A stretch of DNA of 12,748 bases from an uncultured Eubacteriaceae bacterium (GTDB taxonomy: Bacteria; Bacillota; Clostridia; Lachnospirales; CAG-274): positions 1 to 12,748 of the forward strand of contig CALIRN010000329.1 in NCBI GenBank assembly GCA_938042265.1, written 5' to 3'. The notes under the pieces were generated by a model that was not told the DNA's origin, searched no databases, and saw only the letters and a program-made list of their open reading frames with translations. The translations under genes and the position numbers were made by a program. This document shows, piece by piece, positions 6,677 to 12,748 of this stretch (positions are counted from its first letter, which is position 1; each line of letters opens with the position of its first letter).

Positions 6677-7039
6677 ATGAACAACAGTATTATCAAAGAA
6701 ATTGAAACAGCTCAGTTAAAGGACAACATTCCATCATTCAACGTTGGTGACACGGTACGTGTATACGCTAAGGTTGTTGAGGGCACTAAGGAGCGTATCC
6801 AGATGTTTGAGGGTGTTGTACTTAAAAGACAGGGTGGCAGTTCAAGAGAAACCTTTACCGTAAGACGTGTATCCTACGGTGTAGGTGTTGAAAAGACATG
6901 GCCTGTACACTCTCCAAGAATTGACCGTATCGAAGTTGTAAGATATGGTATCGTTAGACGTGCTAAGCTTAACTATCTCAGAGATAGAATCGGTAAGGCA
7001 GCTAAGGTTAAGGAAGATATCAACAGACGTACAAAGTAA
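6677..7039 (+). CDS. rplS: 50S ribosomal protein L19
   Basis: The 120-residue protein matches bL19, a large-subunit protein at the interface with the 30S subunit. Characteristic parts are PSFNVGDTVRVYAKVVEG (19-36), RIQMFEGVVLKRQGG, ETFTVRRVSYGVGVEKTWPV and the basic C-terminus with RAKLNYLRDR. Length is standard. Codon use and spelling are more uniform than in the neighbouring operon, as expected for a highly expressed gene. Here it is transcribed from its own promoter, separate from trmD, which often precedes it in other bacteria but is not in this window. Confidence 0.98.
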   Translation: MNNSIIKEIETAQLKDNIPSFNVGDTVRVYAKVVEGTKERIQMFEGVVLKRQGGSSRETFTVRRVSYGVGVEKTWPVHSPRIDRIEVVRYGIVRRAKLNYLRDRIGKAAKVKEDINRRTK

Positions 7040-7052
7040 TTTTTTATTACTG

Positions 7053-7081
7053 AAAAAAGGAGCACCCTTAGGGCGGTACTC
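7053..7081 (-). terminator. minus-strand rho-independent terminator
   Basis: Read on the minus strand, GAGTACC (7081-7075) pairs with GGTGCTC (7066-7060), with one U-G pair, around an 8-base loop, followed by a run of six T (7058-7053). On the plus strand the wobble becomes a C-A mismatch and no T-run follows, so the element belongs to a minus-strand transcript. No intact minus-strand gene precedes it; see the relic at 7128-7313. Confidence 0.6.
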
Positions 7082-7107
7082 ATAAGACAGTATTAGAAAT
7101 GTTTTCG

Positions 7108-7147
7108 GAAACGGTGTAGCTTGCGGGCTATGCCGTTTCTCCGTTTT
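7108..7147 (+). terminator. hairpin, probable rplS terminator
   Basis: A 13-bp stem (7108-7120 with 7127-7139, two wobble pairs) with a 6-base loop TTGCGG, followed by TCCGTTTT. It is the strongest plus-strand hairpin after the rplS stop, about 70 bases downstream. The T tract is short, so termination efficiency is uncertain. Confidence 0.5.
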
Positions 7148-7313
7148 GCAAGTCATTCAGCAAAGATGCGGGTAGTATTCCAACAAGGTCATATAAAATG
7201 GCAATCTGTTCTTCTCTGTGCCCTTTTACTTATCTGGCGTGTGGACGTACACTGCTTTTACCATGTATCCAGCTCCATACGTTTACAATGCAATTCTTGG
7301 CTACAGCATTCTT
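7128..7313 (-). pseudogene. decayed minus-strand gene fragment, unknown family
   Basis: On the minus strand one frame reads as protein-like sequence from 7313 to the TAG at 7128-7130, interrupted by a single TAA at 7230-7232. The downstream part looks well formed (REEQIAILYDLVGILPASLL followed by NDLQNGETA), the upstream part contains VNVWSWIHGKSS. Just upstream, AAAGGAG at 7342-7336 is followed at normal spacing by a GTG (7326-7324) in another frame, which opens only 22 codons. A terminator follows at 7081-7053. Together these suggest a former small gene with a frameshift and a stop. I do not recognise the family, and the coding character is my judgement from composition. Confidence 0.35.
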
Positions 7314-7348
7314 TTAAAATTGACACAATTACTATCTCCTTTACTATG

Positions 7349-7380
7349 AATTACCAATATAATTTATCATACTGGTAATT
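7349..7380. repeat. inverted repeat AATTACCA ... TGGTAATT
   Basis: Perfect 8-bp arms at 7349-7356 and 7373-7380 flank a 16-base AT-rich spacer. On the minus strand a TATGAT box lies at the edge of one arm, upstream of the AAAGGAG at 7342-7336, so it could be an operator or promoter part for the relic gene, or one end of a small inserted element. Confidence 0.4.
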
Positions 7381-7448
7381 GTACACATTTACAGTCTAAT
7401 GAATTACACAATTATGTCGAATTTTTAATATAAGATTACTTTAAAGTG

Positions 7449-7487
7449 AAAATGTGCCCTTAAAATAAAGCTTCAAGGACATATTTT
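7449..7487. repeat. imperfect long hairpin in the rplS-nfeD gap
   Basis: Arms 7449-7461 and 7475-7487 form a 13-bp stem with one G-T pair and one mismatch around a 13-base loop, followed by TTTTATG. It could be a weak terminator or a structured element. The stretches 7381-7448 and 7488-7530 show nothing else. Confidence 0.4.
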
Positions 7488-7531
7488 ATTTTATGCTTAT
7501 GTTTTGCAATTGGGTGAAATACCTTTCATTT

Positions 7532-7540
7532 TGTTATAAT
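7532..7540 (+). promoter_or_regulatory. extended -10 promoter candidate upstream of the nfeD-floA operon
   Basis: TG at 7532-7533 then TATAAT at 7535-7540, a perfect extended -10. Upstream, TTGGGT at 7510-7515 is a poor -35 with a 19-base spacer. A transcript from here would run into the hairpin at 7571-7602. Confidence 0.5.
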
Positions 7541-7570
7541 ATATAAGTAAAATGTATTATTTAAGCTGTT

Positions 7571-7602
7571 ACCGTAATATGCACACAATATACGGTGTTT
7601 TT
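7571..7602 (+). terminator. terminator-like hairpin between two promoter candidates
   Basis: ACCGT-ATAT (7571-7580, one bulged A) pairs with ATATACGGT (7588-7596) around the 7-base loop GCACACA, followed by GTTTTT. If used, it would end a transcript from 7532-7540 after about 55 bases. The remaining sequence to 7700 is AT-rich without visible features. Confidence 0.45.
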
Positions 7603-7702
7603 CAAAACTACTTATTTTAAAGGCTTTTTCTAATAATTTCTTAAATAATAATTAAGATTAATGTAAAAAATAAAAAATATACTACAAATTTGTTTCCCCT
7701 TG

Positions 7703-7711
7703 TGCTATAAT
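7703..7711 (+). promoter_or_regulatory. extended -10 promoter of the nfeD-floA operon
   Basis: TGC followed by TATAAT (TG 7703-7704, TATAAT 7706-7711), without a recognisable -35 box at the right distance. It lies 35 bases upstream of the TTG start at 7746, a typical leader length. Confidence 0.6.
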
Positions 7712-7745
7712 CAAACTGTCAAATAAATTGTAAGGAGGAGGTAAT

Positions 7746-8213
7746 TTGGAGTATATTGCACTGATACTTTTAATATGCGGAGCATTATGTTTATTGGCAG
7801 AGTTCTTTATTCCGGGCTTTGGCTTTTTCGGCATTACGGGTATAGTGCTTGTGGTAGTGTCGGCAGTGCTCACAATAATGTTTGTGCCCTTTGGCCCATT
7901 TATAGTAATGGCAGAAGCGGCAATACAGATACTGCTTGGATATCTGTTTTTTGAATATTTCAGAAATCATGGCAAGGACAGCCGCATTATCCTTAACGAA
8001 ACCCTTAATGAGGACGAAAATGATGCAGAAAGGCTTAAGTCCTACATAGGTAAGGAGGGTATTGCACGTACACCTCTTAAGCCTTTTGGTAACATAGATA
8101 TTGACGGCACCTATGTGGATGCATGCTCTGACGGTGAGTTTATTTCATCAAACGAGAAGGTGCTGGTGGTGCGGGTGTATGAAAACAAGCTTTATGTAAG
8201 AAAAATCAATTAA
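7746..8213 (+). CDS. short NfeD-like membrane protein, partner of flotillin
   Basis: The 155-residue protein has three predicted membrane segments in its first ~75 residues (LLAEFFIPGFGFFG lies between the first two) and a C-terminal soluble part from about 92 (YIGKEGIARTPLKPFGNI, then DGEFI...VVRVYENKLYVRKI) that fits the OB-fold NfeD domain. It lacks the ClpP-like protease domain of long NfeD proteins. Family knowledge: short NfeD genes sit next to flotillin/stomatin genes and are thought to act with them in membrane organisation; floA follows here by 17 bases. Start is TTG at 7746 behind a strong AAGGAGG at 7732-7738; no ATG is available before the membrane region. Confidence 0.85.
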   Translation: MEYIALILLICGALCLLAEFFIPGFGFFGITGIVLVVVSAVLTIMFVPFGPFIVMAEAAIQILLGYLFFEYFRNHGKDSRIILNETLNEDENDAERLKSYIGKEGIARTPLKPFGNIDIDGTYVDACSDGEFISSNEKVLVVRVYENKLYVRKIN

Positions 8214-8230
8214 TTTTTTGGAGGTAAATT

Positions 8231-9229
8231 ATGCCTGGTTTAATTATAGTAATTATTATTTTAGCAGTTATCTTTTTTTCCGTTATAATGAGCTTTATAC
8301 CGCTGAGACTGTGGATTTCCGCAGCTGCAGCAGGTGTTCATGTAAGCTTTCTCTCGCTTATCGGTATGAGATTAAGACGTGTAAGACCTGACAGAATTAT
8401 TAATCCTATGATTAAGGGTACCAAGGCAGGTCTTAATATTTCGGTAAATCAGCTTGAATCACACCTGCTTTCGGGAGGTAAGGTTGACAACGTGGTTGAT
8501 GCCCTTATTGCTGCTCACAGAGCCAACCTTGATTTAACCTTTGAGCGTGCCGCAGCTATTGACCTGGCAGGTCGTAATGTATTTGAGGCTGTAAGCATGA
8601 GCGTTACGCCTAAGATTATTGAAACACCTTGGATTTCAGCCGTTGCAAAGGACGGTATTGAGGTTAAGGTTATTGCGAGAGTAACCGTACGCGCTAACAT
8701 AGCAAGGCTTGTAGGCGGTGCAGGAGAAGAAACCATTATTGCAAGGATAGGCGAGGGTATTGTAACTACCGTTGGCTCCTCCGATACTCATAAAATGGTA
8801 CTTGAAAATCCTGACAGTATTTCACAATGCGTGCTTGGCAAGGGTCTTGACCTTGGTACGGCGTTTGAAATTCTTTCAATTGATATTGCCGATATTGATA
8901 TAGGCAGAAATATCGGCGCCCACCTCCAGATTGAACAGGCGGAGGCTGATAAGCAGATTGCACAGGCTAAGGCAGAGGAAAGACGTGCACTTGCTATCGC
9001 AAGCGAGCAGGAAATGAAGGCACAAGTACAGGAAATGCGTGCAAAGGTAGTAGAGGCAGAGTCCCTTGTGCCTACAGCTATTGCAGAGGCTTTAAGAAAC
9101 GGCAATATAGGTGTTATGGACTACTATAATATGGAAAACAAGAAGGCTGATGTTTTTCTTAAGGAAAATCTCAGTAAAATGAATTTTGAGCTTGGTGTAA
9201 GAGGTACCAAGAAGGATGACAATAAGTAA
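8231..9229 (+). CDS. floA: flotillin-like protein FloA (YqfA family)
   Basis: Membrane scaffold protein of bacterial functional membrane microdomains. The 332-residue protein has one N-terminal membrane segment (about residues 3-24), then the conserved PLRLWISAAAAGVHV, RRVRPDRIINPMIKGTKAGL, SVNQLESHLLSGG and PWISAVAKDGIEVK segments of the YqfA family, and a C-terminal helical Glu/Ala/Lys-rich stretch from about 235 (EQAEADKQIAQAKAEERRA), predicted to coil. The length is normal. ATG 8231 follows GGAGG at 8220-8224. It forms an operon with the upstream NfeD-like gene and probably with the zinc-ribbon gene 33 bases downstream. Confidence 0.96.
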   Translation: MPGLIIVIIILAVIFFSVIMSFIPLRLWISAAAAGVHVSFLSLIGMRLRRVRPDRIINPMIKGTKAGLNISVNQLESHLLSGGKVDNVVDALIAAHRANLDLTFERAAAIDLAGRNVFEAVSMSVTPKIIETPWISAVAKDGIEVKVIARVTVRANIARLVGGAGEETIIARIGEGIVTTVGSSDTHKMVLENPDSISQCVLGKGLDLGTAFEILSIDIADIDIGRNIGAHLQIEQAEADKQIAQAKAEERRALAIASEQEMKAQVQEMRAKVVEAESLVPTAIAEALRNGNIGVMDYYNMENKKADVFLKENLSKMNFELGVRGTKKDDNK

Positions 9230-9262
9230 GCCTTAAAGAATTAAAGGAGAGTATTTTTCAAT

Positions 9263-9739
9263 ATGAAGCTTTTTAAAAATATCAGAAGCAACGCGCAGAA
9301 CCTGGCTGAGAATGCAAAGAAGAATGTAGACGTCAAAAAAATTGAGTTTACAATAAGGGGCGTTAAAAAGGAAAATACTCTGCTGTATGCACAAATTGGG
9401 AAACTGATATATACCTGTAAAAAAAGCGGAAAACCCATAGTTTCACAGGAGATTGAGAATTTGTGTGCGCAGATTGACGGAAACCGTATTAAGGTTGCGG
9501 GTCTGGAGAGCAAAATTACGGAAATTAATGCGCAAAACAAATCCCAGCAGGCACTGGGTGAGGATATTACCGTGAATGTTGCTCCTATAAGCAAAAATGA
9601 AAAGGACCTCCGACTTGTAAGGACAGAGGAGGGAATAAGGTTTATGAAGTTCTGTCCTAACTGCGGCGGTTCAAATGAGCCAGACAGTGTGACTTGTGTA
9701 TCCTGCGGCTACAGCTTTTCAGGTACGGAGGAAAATTAA
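9263..9739 (+). CDS. coiled-coil protein with C-terminal zinc ribbon, unknown function
   Basis: The 158-residue protein has a charged helical N-terminal half (about residues 5-95, likely coiled coil, with heptad-like ENAKKNVDVKKIEFTIR), a linker, and a C-terminal zinc-ribbon with CPNC at 131-134 and CVSC at 145-148. No membrane segment or signal peptide is seen. ATG 9263 follows AAAGGAGA at 9243-9250. The gene comes 33 bases after floA with no terminator between, and the big hairpin at 9852 ends the unit, so it is likely co-transcribed. A role in flotillin microdomains is only inferred from position. I do not recognise a named family. Confidence 0.8.
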   Translation: MKLFKNIRSNAQNLAENAKKNVDVKKIEFTIRGVKKENTLLYAQIGKLIYTCKKSGKPIVSQEIENLCAQIDGNRIKVAGLESKITEINAQNKSQQALGEDITVNVAPISKNEKDLRLVRTEEGIRFMKFCPNCGGSNEPDSVTCVSCGYSFSGTEEN

Positions 9740-9851
9740 ATTTATTGTACTTTAAAATCAAATGGTTAAAAATTTAGCTGATATGTAAAAATATTTTCTG
9801 TTGTGACAGCATAGTCATTTGAAATAAGTGTAAAAATCGGATTTAAAGATT

Positions 9852-9903
9852 AAAGGACAGCCCGCATTAAAAATTGCTTAATGTGGGCTGTCCTTTTAAT
9901 TTT
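9852..9903. terminator. strong bidirectional terminator between convergent genes
   Basis: A 19-bp stem (9852-9870 with 9878-9896, one G-U pair) with a 7-base loop AAATTGC, followed on the plus strand by TTAATTTT and on the minus strand by TTTAATCTTT. It ends the nfeD-floA unit and also the convergent SASP gene, whose stop codon (9896-9898) touches the stem. Confidence 0.85.
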
Positions 9904-10084
9904 CACTTTTTTTGTTAGCCATTTCTCTTTTCTTTTTGGTCATAAGGCCTCCTATACGTCCGCTTTCCTTGGAGGATAAGCTTTTCCAGCCCCCTTGTCT
10001 TATTTTATCATCCAGCCCCAGCTCTTTGGCTATTTCAAATTTCAGTATATCGTCGGGTGTGGGTAATTTTTTTGCTTTTGGCAT
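9896..10084 (-). CDS. small acid-soluble spore protein, alpha/beta type
   Basis: DNA-coating protein of dormant spores, degraded at germination. The 62-residue product has the family core: KFEIAKELGL at 15-24, which contains the Glu-Ile site cleaved by the germination protease GPR, then GGW (31-33) and SGRIGGLMTKK (41-51). The N- and C-termini are Lys-rich. The ATG is preceded by AAAGGAGG at 10099-10092. Expression would be expected from sigma-G in the forespore; I looked for a sigma-G promoter upstream on the minus strand and did not find a convincing one. It is the only minus-strand gene here that looks intact. Its presence implies a sporulating host lineage. Confidence 0.88.
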   Translation of the reverse strand: MPKAKKLPTPDDILKFEIAKELGLDDKIRQGGWKSLSSKESGRIGGLMTKKKREMANKKSEN

Positions 10085-10174
10085 TATGTAGCCTCCTTTG
10101 CTAATCTTGTTATTATTGTTGCCATAAAGGGGTATGCCTATACGGCAATATTTAAAACTAATCTTCCATAATGC

Positions 10175-10203
10175 TTGACAAGCAGACAGTATAGTGTTAT
10201 ATT
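10175..10203 (+). promoter_or_regulatory. sigma-A promoter of the lysine operon
   Basis: Perfect TTGACA at 10175-10180, a 17-base spacer and TATATT at 10198-10203 with extended -10 TG at 10195-10196. Transcription would start near 10210, right at the 5' side of the riboswitch P1 stem. Confidence 0.88.
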
Positions 10204-10212
10204 TATTCTATA

Positions 10213-10386
10213 GAGATAGAGGTGCGTTTTACATCAGTAGCATATTGGAGGTATAAAGGTACCTGCGAGGGTATGTAAAAGGGTAAAATGCCGAAGATTT
10301 ACTCCGCCTTTAAGGAGCAGGTCTGGTTGCCTTGGCAAATAACCGGGTGACTGTCATCACTTGTGCAGTGGTGGAGAGCTATCCGG
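10213..10386 (+). promoter_or_regulatory. lysine riboswitch (L box)
   Basis: The conserved L-box blocks occur in order: AGATAGAGGTGCG at 10214-10226, CATCAGTA near 10232, AAAGGGTAAAATGCCGAAG near 10278-10296, GGTCTGGTTGCC near 10320-10331, the ACTGTCATC..TTGTG block and GGTGGAGAGCTATCC ending near 10384. P1 is formed by GATAG (10215-10219) with CTATC (10379-10383). Lysine binding stabilises P1 and allows the downstream terminator to form, so high lysine should switch off asd-dapA-dapB. Confidence 0.95.
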
Positions 10387-10437
10387 GGATATATTTTATT
10401 TACTCGGATTGGCTTTAAGTCAATCCTCTTTTGTTTT
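10381..10437 (+). terminator. riboswitch expression platform: antiterminator and terminator
   Basis: Terminator: GGATTGG (10406-10412) pairs with TCAATCC (10420-10426, one wobble), loop CTTTAAG, then TCTTTTGTTTT. Alternative antiterminator: ATCCGGG (10381-10387) pairs with CTCGGAT (10403-10409, one G-U). The antiterminator uses both the 3' strand of P1 (10379-10383) and the 5' arm of the terminator, so the two states exclude each other. Confidence 0.85.
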
Positions 10438-10439
10438 AT

Positions 10440-10467
10440 AGGAAATATAAATCAGCATATATTTCCT
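10440..10467 (+). repeat. perfect hairpin in the asd leader downstream of the terminator
   Basis: AGGAAATATA (10440-10449) and TATATTTCCT (10458-10467) form a 10-bp stem with an 8-base loop AATCAGCA. No T-run follows, so it is not a standard terminator. It may stabilise the read-through mRNA 5' end. The bases from 10468 to the RBS show no other element. Confidence 0.5.
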
Positions 10468-10533
10468 ATGCGACAAAGGCGGACATACACAAGCAGCAAA
10501 AAAAATTATAAAATAGGAATAAGGAGTATTACT

Positions 10534-11613
10534 ATGAAGAAGTATAATGTTGGTATTATAGGGGCTACCGGTATGGTAGGTCAAAGATTTGCACTTTTAT
10601 TGGCAAATCATCCATGGTTTAATGTTGTGGTTGTGGCAGCAAGCCCACGTTCTGCAGGTAAAACCCTTAAGGAGGCTATCGGCTCCCGCTGGGCTATGAC
10701 AGAGTCTATGCCTGCTAATCTTGAAAATTTGGTTGTAATGGATGCATCGGCAGATGTTGATAAGATAGCTTCTATGGTTGATTTTGTGTTCTGTGCGGTT
10801 GATATGAATAAGGATGAAATACGCGCCCTTGAGGAAAAATATGCTAAGGCAGAGTGTCCGGTTGTCAGTAACAACTCAGCTAACAGAGGTACACCAGATG
10901 TGCCTATGGTTGTACCTGAGCTTAACCCTGAGCATATACAGGTTATTGAAGCTCAGAGAAAGCGCCTGGGTACTAAGAGAGGCTTTATTGCAGTTAAGTC
11001 AAACTGCTCATTACAGAGTTATGTACCTGCACTTCATCCACTCAGAAAGTTTGGCTTAAAGAATGTGCTTGTTTGTACTTATCAGGCAATTTCAGGTGCA
11101 GGCAAGACCTTTGAAACATGGCCTGAAATGGTTGATAACGTTATTCCTTACATTGGCGGTGAGGAGGAAAAGTCTGAACAGGAGCCAATGAAAATTTGGG
11201 GTAAGGTTGAAGGTGATAGGATTGTTAACGCCGTAAGCCCATGTATTACGGCACAGTGCTTAAGAGTAGCCTGCTCAGACGGTCACACAGCTGCCGTATT
11301 TGTAAGCTTTGACAATAAGCCTTCAAAGGAGGAAATCCTCAATTGTTGGAAGGAGTTTTCAGGTGTACCTCAGGAGCTTGAATTACCTTCAGCACCAAAG
11401 CAGTTTCTTAATTATTTTGAGGAGGATAACAGACCACAGGCTAAGCTTGACAGAAACCTTGAAAAGGGTATGGCTGTTTCAATCGGCCGGTTAAGAGAGG
11501 ATACGCAGTATGACTATAAGTTTGTATGCCTTTCACACAATACATTAAGAGGTGCTGCAGGCGGTGCCGTACTTATGGCAGAACTTCTTGCGGCTAAAGG
11601 TTATTTTGACTAA
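10534..11613 (+). CDS. asd: aspartate-semialdehyde dehydrogenase
   Basis: NADPH-dependent reduction of aspartyl phosphate to aspartate semialdehyde, the branch point to diaminopimelate, lysine, threonine and methionine. The 359-residue protein has the nucleotide-binding GIIGATGMVGQRF at residues 8-20, SNNSANRG (112-119), the active-site Cys158 in VKSNCSLQSY and the catalytic His251 in ACSDGHTAAVFV. Length and motif spelling place it in the archaeal/fungal-type branch rather than the E. coli type, as in many Clostridia. ATG 10534 follows AAGGAG at 10521-10526; a longer frame from 10363 is rejected because it would lie inside the riboswitch and terminator. dapA starts 24 bases downstream. Confidence 0.96.
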   Translation: MKKYNVGIIGATGMVGQRFALLLANHPWFNVVVVAASPRSAGKTLKEAIGSRWAMTESMPANLENLVVMDASADVDKIASMVDFVFCAVDMNKDEIRALEEKYAKAECPVVSNNSANRGTPDVPMVVPELNPEHIQVIEAQRKRLGTKRGFIAVKSNCSLQSYVPALHPLRKFGLKNVLVCTYQAISGAGKTFETWPEMVDNVIPYIGGEEEKSEQEPMKIWGKVEGDRIVNAVSPCITAQCLRVACSDGHTAAVFVSFDNKPSKEEILNCWKEFSGVPQELELPSAPKQFLNYFEEDNRPQAKLDRNLEKGMAVSIGRLREDTQYDYKFVCLSHNTLRGAAGGAVLMAELLAAKGYFD

Positions 11614-11637
11614 TTTATAAAAGAGAGGGGTTATATT

Positions 11638-12528
11638 ATGAAGAAAACTCTTTTTAAAGGCGCAGGTGTAGCTATTGTTACTCCGTTTAATGCTGACGGC
11701 AGTATAAATTATACTGCACTAGGAAAAATGCTTGAATATCAGATTGCAAATGATACAGATGCAATCATTATCTGTGGTACTACGGGTGAGGCATCAACCC
11801 TTACCGATGATGAGCAGATTGATGTAATTGAGTTTACCGTTAATACTGTAAATAAGCGTGTGCCTGTTATTGCAGGTGCAGGCAGTAACGATACTGCCCA
11901 TGGCATTAACCTTTGCAGGAGATGTGAGCAGGTTGGCGCTGACGGTCTTTTAATGGTAACACCGTATTATAATAAAACTACACAAAATGGACTTATTAAG
12001 TATTATACTGATATTGCAAAGGCTGTTGATTTGCCTATTATTATGTACAGTGTTGCAGGCAGAACAGGACTTAACATTGCGCCTAAGACGGTTGAGGAGC
12101 TTGCTGATGTTGATAATATTGTAGCTATTAAGGAGGCAAGCGGCAATCTTTCGCAGGTGGCAGATATTGCTGCACGTTGCGGTGATAAGCTTGATATTTA
12201 CAGCGGTAATGATGACCAGATTTTACCTGTCCTTTCACTTGGTGGTAAGGGTGTAATATCAGTTCTCTCTAATGTAGCACCTAAGTATACACATGATATG
12301 GTAACTGCTTTTTTAAACGGTGATATTGCAAAGGCTACGAAGTTGCAGCTTGATTGTATTGACCTTGTGCATAATCTTTTCAGCGAGGTAAATCCTATCC
12401 CTGTTAAGGAGGCTCTTAACATTATGGGTTTTGAGGCAGGCGGCTATCGTGCCCCTCTTGTTGAAATGGAAAGAGATAACAGAGCTAAGCTTGAACAGAG
12501 TATGAGAGCTTTTGGACTTATTAAGTAA
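11638..12528 (+). CDS. dapA: 4-hydroxy-tetrahydrodipicolinate synthase
   Basis: Condenses pyruvate with aspartate semialdehyde, the first committed step to diaminopimelate and lysine. The 296-residue TIM-barrel protein shows GTTGEASTL (47-55, the Thr pair of the proton relay), PYYNKTTQ (109-116), Tyr137 and Arg142 in YSVAGRTG, and the Schiff-base Lys165 in IVAIKEASGNL. The usual YNVPxRTG spelling reads YSVAGRTG here; the key Tyr, Arg, Thr and Gly remain, so activity is expected. Start ATG 11638 follows AGAGAGGGG at 11622-11630. Co-transcribed with asd and dapB under the lysine riboswitch. Confidence 0.96.
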   Translation: MKKTLFKGAGVAIVTPFNADGSINYTALGKMLEYQIANDTDAIIICGTTGEASTLTDDEQIDVIEFTVNTVNKRVPVIAGAGSNDTAHGINLCRRCEQVGADGLLMVTPYYNKTTQNGLIKYYTDIAKAVDLPIIMYSVAGRTGLNIAPKTVEELADVDNIVAIKEASGNLSQVADIAARCGDKLDIYSGNDDQILPVLSLGGKGVISVLSNVAPKYTHDMVTAFLNGDIAKATKLQLDCIDLVHNLFSEVNPIPVKEALNIMGFEAGGYRAPLVEMERDNRAKLEQSMRAFGLIK

Positions 12529-12545
12529 CAGGAGGTATCCCACAA

Positions 12546-12748
12546 ATGATTAAGGTTATAATGAACGGCTGTAACGGTCATATGGGCAAGGTAATCTGTG
12601 ACATTGTTAAAAATGATAAGGATGCGCAGATTGTTGCAGGTGTTGATGTTGTTGCAAGCAATGCACCTTTTCCAACCTTTATAGATATTAACGATTGTGA
12701 TATGCCTGCCGATGTTATTATTGATTTTTCAACAGCTTCGGCAGTACC
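12546..12748 (+). CDS. dapB: 4-hydroxy-tetrahydrodipicolinate reductase, 3' end outside window
   Basis: Reduces the DapA product to tetrahydrodipicolinate with NAD(P)H. Only the first 67 codons are visible: an N-terminal Rossmann start with NGCNGHMGK (residues 7-15), corresponding to the usual GxxGRMG loop with His in place of Arg, and VIIDFSTASA (57-66), the conserved DFS(T/H) segment of the family. ATG 12546 follows AGGAGG at 12530-12535, and the dapA stop is 17 bases upstream, so it belongs to the same operon. Confidence 0.93.
   Translation, partial: MIKVIMNGCNGHMGKVICDIVKNDKDAQIVAGVDVVASNAPFPTFIDINDCDMPADVIIDFSTASAV

Noticed and set aside
6842..7156. 104-codon minus-strand frame across the rplS end
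   Set aside because: It covers the rplS coding region and the minus-strand terminator; the rplS assignment is certain. Only the intergenic part may hold a relic, in another frame.
7121..7378. 85-codon plus-strand frame starting with TTG
   Set aside because: No ribosome binding site, starts inside the rplS terminator hairpin, composition unlike the real genes, and the opposite strand looks more protein-like.
8788..9105. Minus-strand frames inside floA
   Set aside because: They are shadows of a well-conserved gene with Glu/Ala-rich codons; no ribosome binding site or recognisable product.
10100..10160. Sigma-G promoter for the spore protein gene
   Set aside because: GTATA and GCATA -35-like strings occur on the minus strand, but no matching -10 lies at 17-18 bases.
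10363..10533. Upstream extension of the asd frame
   Set aside because: It would code through the lysine riboswitch 3' part and its terminator; the ATG at 10534 has a proper AAGGAG and matches the family N-terminus.
1..12748. CRISPR arrays, insertion sequences, tRNA or rRNA genes
   Set aside because: No regularly spaced repeats, no transposase-like frame and no recognisable RNA gene sequence were found.

Overview
The window looks like chromosomal DNA of an anaerobic, spore-forming Clostridia-type Firmicute. The supporting signs are a moderately AT-rich sequence, strong AAGGAGG-type ribosome binding sites, sigma-A promoters with extended -10 boxes, a lysine riboswitch of the low-GC Gram-positive type, a small acid-soluble spore protein gene, and a lspA-rluD-pyrB-pyrC order that resembles the Bacillus subtilis pyr locus. 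Nearly everything is on the + strand. No insertion sequence, CRISPR array, tRNA or rRNA was seen.

Layout. (1) 1-1211: 3' part of a TGS-type nucleoside (uridine-like) kinase. (2) 1382-1768: small DUF5684-like membrane protein with its own promoter and two tandem terminator hairpins. (3) 1911-6562: compact operon aroB-lspA-rluD-pyrB-pyrC with overlapping or nearly touching genes. (4) 6570-7039: rplS with a consensus promoter and an L19-leader-like 5' UTR. (5) 7040-7745: about 700 bases without an intact gene, holding a minus-strand gene relic with its own terminator, several hairpins and two promoter candidates. (6) 7746-9739: nfeD-like, floA and a coiled-coil/zinc-ribbon protein. (7) 9852-10084: bidirectional terminator and a convergent minus-strand SASP gene. 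(8) 10175-12748: promoter, lysine riboswitch with terminator, then asd-dapA-dapB (dapB cut by the window end), which is the aspartate-to-diaminopimelate/lysine branch.

The most unusual content is in the aroB-pyrC operon. The pyrC product keeps the full-length type I dihydroorotase fold signature but has lost all five expected metal ligands and the main substrate-binding residues. The adjacent pyrB product has substitutions at several universal transcarbamylase active-site positions (STRTR reads SVRAK, catalytic His is Asp). Both frames are open and tightly spaced, which suggests a retained pair of pseudo-enzymes rather than simple decay. In the same operon, aroB carries an apparent deletion of about 20 bp near its 3' end that shifts the frame and separates the last 24 codons from the rest.

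All family assignments are from reading motifs in the sequence and remembered family signatures; no search or alignment was run.
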